A DNA stretch of 64,000 bases, taken from positions 242,323 through 306,322 of the forward strand of contig CAVNZG010001060.1 in the NCBI GenBank assembly GCA_963693315.1, written 5' to 3'. Positions 57,870 through 64,000 of this stretch are shown piece after piece. Origin of the DNA: Diogma glabrata. Its lineage: Eukaryota; Arthropoda; Insecta; Diptera; Cylindrotomidae. The notes beneath the pieces are model-generated. The model made no database searches. It was not told the origin of the DNA and saw only the letters and a program-made list of their open reading frames with translations. How positions within the stretch are numbered: the stretch's first letter is position 1; each line of letters starts with the position of its first letter. The position numbers and the translations under genes were made by a program.

Positions 57870-59314
57870 TAGTATATTACATACCTAGTGCTGTTTATAG
57901 CATTTTACATGCGAGGGAAAATTTTACGCATGAGACGCGTAGCGGCGAGTGCAGTACCTTCTCGAGCATGGAAAATGGTTTGTTGCTCGAGGTTTGTTAT
58001 ATACTTTTTCTACAACTTTGTTTTAATGCCTAAACGCATATAATTACTTGAAAAAATGAACTACTAATTATAAATTAAATGCAAATAGTTTACAAATTGT
58101 GGTAGACTTTGCATTAATCTGTGTCTAAATGAATTGAAATATTTAATTAAAAATCAAATTTTTCTTTAAATAAAAATGTTTCTTCTTATTAAAAGTGTTA
58201 CGTAATATATATTCTTCATACATATTATTTTCATATATATATAACCGCACGCTTTTAATAAAAAAAAAATTTTTATTTAAAGAAAAATTTGATTTTTAAA
58301 TATTAAATATTTCAATTCAATATGACACAGAATAATGCAAGGCCTACCACAATTTGTAAACTATTTGCATTTAATTTGTAATTAGTAGTTCATTTTTTCA
58401 AGTAATTGCGTTTGGGCATTATGCCCAATATGCGTTTGGGCATTAAAACAAAGTCGTAGAAATAGTATATTACATATCTAGAGTTGTAAATAGCATTTTA
58501 CATGCGAGGGAAAATTTTGCGCACGAGACGCGTAGCGTCGAGTGCAGTATCTTCACGAGCATGGAAAATGCTTTACAACTCGAGATTTGTTATATACTTT
58601 TCCTACGACTTTGCTTTAATGCCCAAACGCATATAATTACTTGAAAAAATGAACTACTTATTATAAATTAAATGCAAATAGTTTACAAATTGTGGTAGGC
58701 TTTGCATTATTCTGTGTCAAAATGAATTGAAATACTTAATTTTTAAAAATCAAATTTTTCTTTAAATAAAAATTTTTCTTTTTATTAAAAGCGTGAGGTA
58801 ATATATATATGAAAATCCATTACCGCACGCTTTTTTTTACTTACCGTACGCTATTTGAAATAATCAATTTACATGTCATGGATAGTGTGATGTAATTTAT
58901 AATTTACTGTGATAGGAGTAGGAAAAATTATATAACAAATCTCGAGTTGTAAAGCATTTTTCCATGCTCGTGAAGACGCTGCACTCGACGCTACGCGTCT
59001 CGTGCGCAAAATTTTCCCTCGCATGTAAAATGCTATTTACAACTCTACATATGTAATATACTAATATATAAAAATCCATTACATAACACTTTTTCTACTT
59101 ACCGCACACTTTTTGAAATAATCACATGACATGTAAATTTGTCATGGATAGTGGATGTAATTTATAATTTACTGTGATAGGAGTAGCAAAAAACTATGTT
59201 TCCTACTCCTATCACAGTAACTTATAAATTACATCACACTTTCCACGACATGTAAATTGATTATTTCAAATAGCGTGCGGTAAGTAAAAAAAAGCGTGCG
59301 GTAATGGATTTTCA
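57870..59314. repeat. Cluster of alternating inverted modules around a GC-rich core
   Basis: Four copies alternate in orientation: 57870-58210 (+), 58240-58470 (- partial), 58467-58810 (+) and 58895-59060 (- partial). The core contains GCGAGGGAAAATTTT, GACGCGTAGCG and GAGTGCAGTA, followed by GAGCATGGAAAA, and is GC-rich against the AT background. Module ends carry GCGTGCGGTAATGG-type words. A separate palindrome of about 125 bp per arm is centred near 59195 (TACTGTGATAGGAGTAG and its complement). Minus-strand reading 58897-59079 (ARENFAHETRSVECSVF) comes from the core. Not assigned to any family. Confidence 0.8.
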
Positions 59315-59961
59315 TCTTATATATATAAAAATCACGTGTCACGATGTTTGTCCGCGATAAACTCCGCAACAACCTAACCAATCTTAATAAAATTGTGTTC
59401 AGTGTGTGTATAATGGTCCAACTTGAGAGATAGGATAGTTTTTATTTTGATTAAACGCCTAAATATTTTTTAATTACGAATTAAATGTTAAATATGGATA
59501 GTTCATAAGCAAACTTTCAGATGGCGGCGTAAATATAATTAATTTACTGTCAAACCTGCTTTATCGACTTTTCAATCATCCATGTAGGGCCCATATAGAC
59601 TATCATATGTTATTGAGCGATTATTTTGTTCCTGTATTTGCTGCAATGGCTCTGCAAAAGGGGGAAAAGAAAACGAAATTCAATAAAATTTATATGGGAT
59701 TTCATACAAAACACAACTTGAATAATTTTAAAAATTATCGTATGAAATTTCTAATTTTGCTACAATTAAATAATTTACATTTCTTTTGGCGCTGCAAAAG
59801 GGGGAAAAGAGAATAAATTCAATAAAATTTATATGGGATTTCATTCAAAACACAACTTGAATAATTTTAAAAATTATCTATGAAATTTCTCATTTCACTA
59901 CAATTAAATAATTTAAGTTTCTTTATGTACTATTACTGACAATTACTGACAATATTGAGCA
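59315..59961 (+). mobile_element. Helitron-like non-autonomous element, copy 1
   Basis: It begins TCTTATATATATAAAAATC then ACGTGTCACGATGTTTGTCC and GCGATAAACTCCGCAACAAC. The TC start after an A, with no TIR, is the layout of Helitron 5' ends. Inside are two tandem units of about 140 bp (59648-59787 and 59788-59926) starting GC(T/G)CTGCAAAAGGGGGAAAA. The usual CTRR 3' end was not found; the next copy starts directly at 59962. Confidence 0.6.
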
Positions 59962-60097
59962 TCTTATATATATAAAAATCCCGTGTCACGATGTTTGTCC
60001 GCGATAAACTCCGCAACAACGTAACCAATCTTAATAAAATTGTAAATCCCTAGATATTTTTTAATTGCGAATTAAATGTTAAATATGAATGGTTTAT

Positions 60098-60334
60098 ATG
60101 CCAACTTTCAGATGGCAGCGTAAATCAATTTATTCAATTGATAGTAAACTTGAACTTCGTGTAAGGCCATTATTAGACTATCAAATATGTTTTAGAAAAG
60201 AAAGTTTTGTTTTATTTGATAATAAACGAAAAGCATATTATGCTAAGTCCAATACGTTACCAAAGGTTATTAATAATTTTTTGCGATTCGTAAATAAACA
60301 TAGGAAGTTTCGTTTACAAATCACTGGTCGGTAA
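60098..60334 (+). CDS. Small basic unassigned ORF inside the Helitron-like element
   Basis: 78 codons starting MPTFRWQRKSIYSID and ending NKHRKFRLQITGR. It is rich in K and R. No family recognised. The frame ends inside a perfect palindrome, and its last codons overlap a strong splice-donor consensus (GTCG/GTAAGT at 60331). It could therefore be an exon captured by the Helitron-like element; capture of host fragments is known for Helitrons. It may equally be fortuitous. Confidence 0.3.
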   Translation: MPTFRWQRKSIYSIDSKLELRVRPLLDYQICFRKESFVLFDNKRKAYYAKSNTLPKVINNFLRFVNKHRKFRLQITGR

Positions 60335-60377
60335 GTAATTACTTACCGATCATGCAGCCGGTAAGTAATTACTTACC
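60328..60377. repeat. Two perfect GTAAGTAATTACTTAC palindromes
   Basis: TCGGTAAGTAATTACTTACC plus GA (60328-60349) is a 22-bp perfect palindrome. GGTAAGTAATTACTTACC (60360-60377) is an 18-bp one with the same core. They are 10 bp apart. Each contains the 5' splice consensus GTAAGT on both strands. Confidence 0.9.
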
Positions 60378-60721
60378 AGTAAAGGAGACCTCAGGGTGTG
60401 AATAAAAACGATTATTAGTTAAATAATTGTGTACGTCTATTCACTAGCTTCAAATTTAAATAACATTCATTTAAAAATATTGCAGTTAAAAGATTTAAAA
60501 AAAGCAATTAATTTTGAAAATATTTTCGATGGAATTTAGTTTTGCAACAAAAAAACCTATAGTATTATGATGAAACGCAAAGCTTACTATTTTGAAATGA
60601 CATTTTAAGAAATTTTCTTTAAAACGTTCAAACTTTAATTTTGTGAATGAATTTTATTATTTAAATAGTTTTGATTGAATTTTTATTAATCGTGCAAAAA
60701 ATGTAATAAGCATTTTGAGCA

Positions 60722-60811
60722 TTAAGAGTATTACCGATTTCGGATATATTAGAGATCTCGATTTCGTCTCGATCTCAAAACATATATCCTCAATCGGTAA
60801 AACACTCTTAC
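60722..60811. repeat. Imperfect hairpin, possible tiny MITE
   Basis: TTAAGAGTATTACCGATT, then GGATATAT and GAGATCTCGATTTCG, pair with GATCTC, ATATATCC and AATCGGTAAAACACTCTTA. The stem is about 40 bp per side with a few bulges. No ORF. Confidence 0.7.
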
Positions 60812-61500
60812 TGCCCTTAATACTTAAATAACTATTGTGGAGGTTATATATTAATTATAGAAGTGGTTAAAAAGTATCGGAATTCGGAACCTGTAAAAAA
60901 TTTGTTGTATTGGTTTTTATAAAGTTGGAATAAATATAAGAGTAAAAAGTTAAAGCAAACAATAATTTAAATTTATTTATTTATTATTTTAAATTTTTCA
61001 TTGATCTTCTATGTTAATTTACAAAAATCAATATCAAATTGAAAAATACTCTTATATGTATTGCTAATTAAAATATAACGATTAGAGCTAAAAAAATTGT
61101 CATCAAAACTGGATGAAAAACTAGGTAGCGAAGTCTATTTTTTTACAACGTTTGCACTCTCCAATTCATGTCATATTTTTTTTATTGACCAATATATTTG
61201 ATAGTGTGATATACGCCTCATAAATTTGGGTTATCCAATAGATGTTGTTGTATTTGAATTTAGAACGTTGTTTTTAACGTCGAAGTTTGTGCAAACACAC
61301 TACGATTTGCTTTTCAAATTGTCGTGTATTATTTTTTGATTGGTGATTGATGATAAATATTTTATTTGATTTTTTGTTTAAATATCGGTTTATGAGCGTA
61401 GTTTGCTTTGATCAATGTTTTTATAGTTATAATTAAAGAATTCAATAACGAATTAAATATATACTCCCGCAGGAAGATTTGTAAAATTTTAAATTTTTGA
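60812..61500. other. AT-rich DNA, no gene recognised
   Basis: Nothing supported. Confidence 0.4.
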
Positions 61501-61840
61501 TCTATGGGAGTGACAACCCAGCGTACTTAGATTCCTGCTATTTGCATATGAGTTAGCTTGAGTTATCGTAAACCACTGGCAATAGTAGTGAGACTAGCCA
61601 AAGTGATATCTTAGGGATGTTGGCGGATGAACTTTTTTCAATCAACGATAGCACCCTTAGTCTTAGTTATAGAATATTCTTTGATGATGACACGTTATTT
61701 CTTTTAAAATAAAATGTGTTGGGTAGTACGAATTACAATGTGAGTAACAACAACTCATGACAACCTTTAAAGAATAAAGTCCACAACAACATGCTTTCTA
61801 AGGTGTTGATGGACGCAAATTTTTTGTTTTTTTTATATTT
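61501..61840 (-). repeat. Dispersed repeat family, copy 3 (rearranged)
   Basis: M2 is inverted here (61510-61680: CCACTGGCAATAGTAGTGAG, TGGCGGATGAA, CGATAGCACCCTTAGTC), while M1 (about 61705-61835: AAAATGTGTTGGGTAGTACG, GGTGTTGATGGACGC) is on the plus strand. The relative orientation differs from both other copies. Confidence 0.7.
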
Positions 61841-62007
61841 TTTTAAAAAATGAACTTTGTCGTTTACTTGGAGAATGAGCTTCCATATAACTATTAAATG
61901 TGCCGGGTTTAATCCTTCAGCAAAACAATGTTTACATGATCTTGGTATATGCTTCTAGCACTAGCAATTTGCGTCCATCATTTAAAAACATGATGGTGTG
62001 GAACCTA

Positions 62008-63701
62008 CAGTCTTCCCCCGAATATAACGCCTAGGCGTCTATTTCGAAAAATTACTAAAAATAACAACTTTGTAAAAATTACTCCTTTTTTCTGCAATAA
62101 ACTGCCCATTGAAATATAATGCCTAGGTGTACAATTTGAAATAAAAAAACTTTTAAACAAAATTAAAACAAGAAATAATTTTATTCATTAAATTTACATT
62201 CTATAAAAATAATTTTGTAACAATTACAAAATTACAAATAAAAATGTGATTGTTTTCGAGACAATCTTCTCTGATCTATATTATGTATGTATGTTCTGTA
62301 GTCAGACATTCAAATTCCAGATTCGTTGAAAATAAAATAATAATTTTTGCAAACTAAATAAAATTTCTTTTTTTGGGGAATCAACGGTGTATGTAAACGA
62401 AGAAATTTCAATAAACTGATCGTCTAAACTCGTCACTTTTGTTCCAAAAATTTGTTGAAGCCTTCGATGTAATTTTTCTTAATAAATAGATTTTCGGAAC
62501 AATACCACAAACTTCAAATGCATTTTTAATAAACGCCTCATCTCTACTCTCAATCCATTCTATAACCCACTCTGAAACGAATTTGTAGACGGAATTTTTG
62601 GATTTCCTATGCGAGTCTGCAATTCTGGTGTCTCCAAAGCGTCCGATAAATATTTGTCGTATTTTTCGGAAAAAGCCGCTTGAAAACTGCGATTAACAGC
62701 GACATCCAAAGGACTGCAACAAACCGGTTAATTCGGAGGAACAAATACAATAAAAATGTTGTATTTCTTCAGATCTGATTATTTTGCCAATTTTTAAATG
62801 GCATCACCATATGAATCTAATATTAATAAAGTTGGTTCCCTGCTAAAATTTGTTTGCCTCCGTTTAATGACACATCCTCTAAATATTTTTTTAAAATCTC
62901 GTCGTTGAACATTCCTGTTTTATTAACACTTACAAGACATTTGAACTGACAATTGGTGGATTTTTAAGGTTCGAAAAACAGAAGATGTGGTTTCAAAATT
63001 TGCCTTCTAACTGATATCCCAAATGTACTGTGAACCGTTTATGAGAAGAGCTGGCCTTTCTTATAAATGACTTCGCGAACTCCTTTTTTGGTCAGTGTAG
63101 ATTTTGATCATTTTCGAAGTATCGAGGAACTTGGTCGATATTTATAATATTGCAGTTTTTAATTTTATTCGTTTCTATTATATTTTGGATGTCACAAATA
63201 ACTTTTTGAAATTTCTGCTACGTTGTCAGGAATTTTTTTTGCTTGTAGTTTCGCGGCGAGAAGTTAAATTGAACGCGTTTTTAAACACGCTCGCACCAAC
63301 CAGTTGATGCTTTAAATGATTCAAATTTCGAATTGCCCGCCTCGGTCTTTAGAGATTCGCACAGAGAGAGAGCCTTCTTTTGAATATATTTGTCTTTAAC
63401 TTTTAAACCTTTTTACTATTTCGGTCATAACCCAGTCTGCTAATTTTACTTTCGATCTCTTCCAATTGTGATTTTCTGCCACCACCTTTTACTCTTCTTG
63501 TCAATTCTCGATTTTAACGTTGTTATCCTCTAAAAGTTTTAGTAATTGATCTTTCTGCTTATTCCAACCCCTTAAAACAGATGTCTGTATTCCATGTTTT
63601 TGTGATAAGGCATACCATCCTTTTCCTTTTTCGTTACCGCTATACTCACTAAGGATATCCAGTTTCGTTTTAATCGTGTAGCTCTTTCTTTTTTGTGACA
63701 T
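62008..63701 (-). pseudogene. pogo/Tigger-like DNA transposase relic
   Basis: The N-terminus starts at 63701 (MSQKRKSYTIKTKLDILSEY, YALSQKHGIQTSVLRGWNKQ), a psq/CENP-B-type helix-turn-helix. The frame is open to about 63430 and then broken. Downstream on the same strand are DDE_1-type catalytic pieces: IINIDQVPRYFE (about 63125), PTLLILDSYGDA (about 62805) and SPLDVAVNRSFQAAF (about 62690), giving the three acidic residues of pogo-type enzymes. One terminus is visible at 62008 (CAGTCTTCCCCCGAATATAA, preceded by TA), typical for pogo. The word ATATAA(C/T)GCCTAGG(C/T)GT recurs at about 62022 and 62113. The other end was not found before 64000. Many frameshifts: dead copy. Confidence 0.88.
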
Positions 63702-64000
63702 TATCTAAAATAAACGAAGATCATATTGTGTTAAATAGAGATGAATAATACATAATTGCAGCATCCGATGTGGACCTATTTTTTAATTCACACCGAGCAG
63801 CGCATTCCATTGTTTTTTATTGTCTGCTTTGATCAATTTATATTCAGAGTGGCAGAGAAAAAATTGTACACTGCGAGCCCAGTGAGAATTAAAAAACATG
63901 CCCTACTCATGAAGCTTGACGATTATACTTGTTAGACACGCTTGGTCTGTATTCACACATTAAACAATTCGTTAGCACACGATTCTAAACGATTCTGAAT
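63702..64000. other. Window end, no gene recognised
   Basis: This would be the 5' flank of the pogo relic. No matching inverted terminus was found, so it may lie beyond the window or be lost. Confidence 0.4.

Larger units (their letters stand above)
59962..60400 (+). mobile_element. Helitron-like element, copy 2
   Basis: It has the same first 90 bases as copy 1 (TCTTATATATATAAAAATC, then CGTGTCACGATG and CTCCGCAACAACGTAACC), again preceded by A. It shares the block AACTTTCAGATGGC(A/G)GCG with copy 1 (about 59513 and 60102) and then diverges into the ORF at 60098. The 3' end is uncertain; two perfect palindromes at 60328-60377 may lie near it. Confidence 0.55.

Overview
This is an AT-rich eukaryotic window, most likely from an arthropod and probably an insect. 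No host gene could be identified with confidence. The recognisable content is almost all transposable elements: BEL/Pao and Ty3-type LTR retrotransposons, RTE-type LINEs, CR1/Jockey-like LINE scraps, a pogo-like DNA transposon, a hAT-type non-autonomous element, Helitron-like ends, several MITEs and foldback elements, and satellite-like repeats. There are no bacterial operons, and I found no tRNA, rRNA or CRISPR array.

Layout. 1-6537: a decayed BEL/Pao element (Pao1, + strand; 5' part outside the window), split by a full-length RTE LINE (RTE1, - strand, 1382-4802) that keeps an uninterrupted 1009-codon ORF and is flanked by a 9-bp target duplication. 6538-19587: AT-rich DNA with a CACTGA-ended TIR element (9024-11385), a possible unassigned exon (12405-12641), CR1/Jockey scraps, a roughly 330-bp tandem repeat and a 513-bp (TA)n tract. 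19588-27874: two 1.4-1.5 kb arms in inverted orientation around 5.3 kb of DNA with no clear gene. 28075-40767: a second decayed BEL/Pao (Pao2, - strand), invaded by a repeat cluster that holds a hAT-like element, and by a complete Ty3-type element of CsRn1 type (33984-39595). The CsRn1-like element has two LTRs that read as identical, so it is probably the youngest insertion here. 41010-42503: two MITEs.

45710-52967: a second RTE LINE (RTE2, + strand, 12-bp target duplication), broken by frameshifts and by an inserted Ty3-type element with gag and protease but no reverse transcriptase or integrase (46767-50664). 53883-59314: a CCCAAGTAAC-ended TIR element, an almost fully palindromic 1.05-kb foldback and a cluster of alternating inverted modules. 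59315 onward: two Helitron-like 5' ends, a pair of perfect GTAAGT palindromes, a dispersed-module copy and a pogo-family relic.

How the parts relate. The nesting gives a relative chronology: each BEL/Pao element is older than what sits inside it, and RTE2 is older than its Ty3 insert. The most unusual observation is that RTE1 and RTE2 share a very similar 5' leader although their proteins are strongly diverged. The leader contains a TATA-like block that is tandemly duplicated in RTE1. All identity figures here are by-eye estimates.
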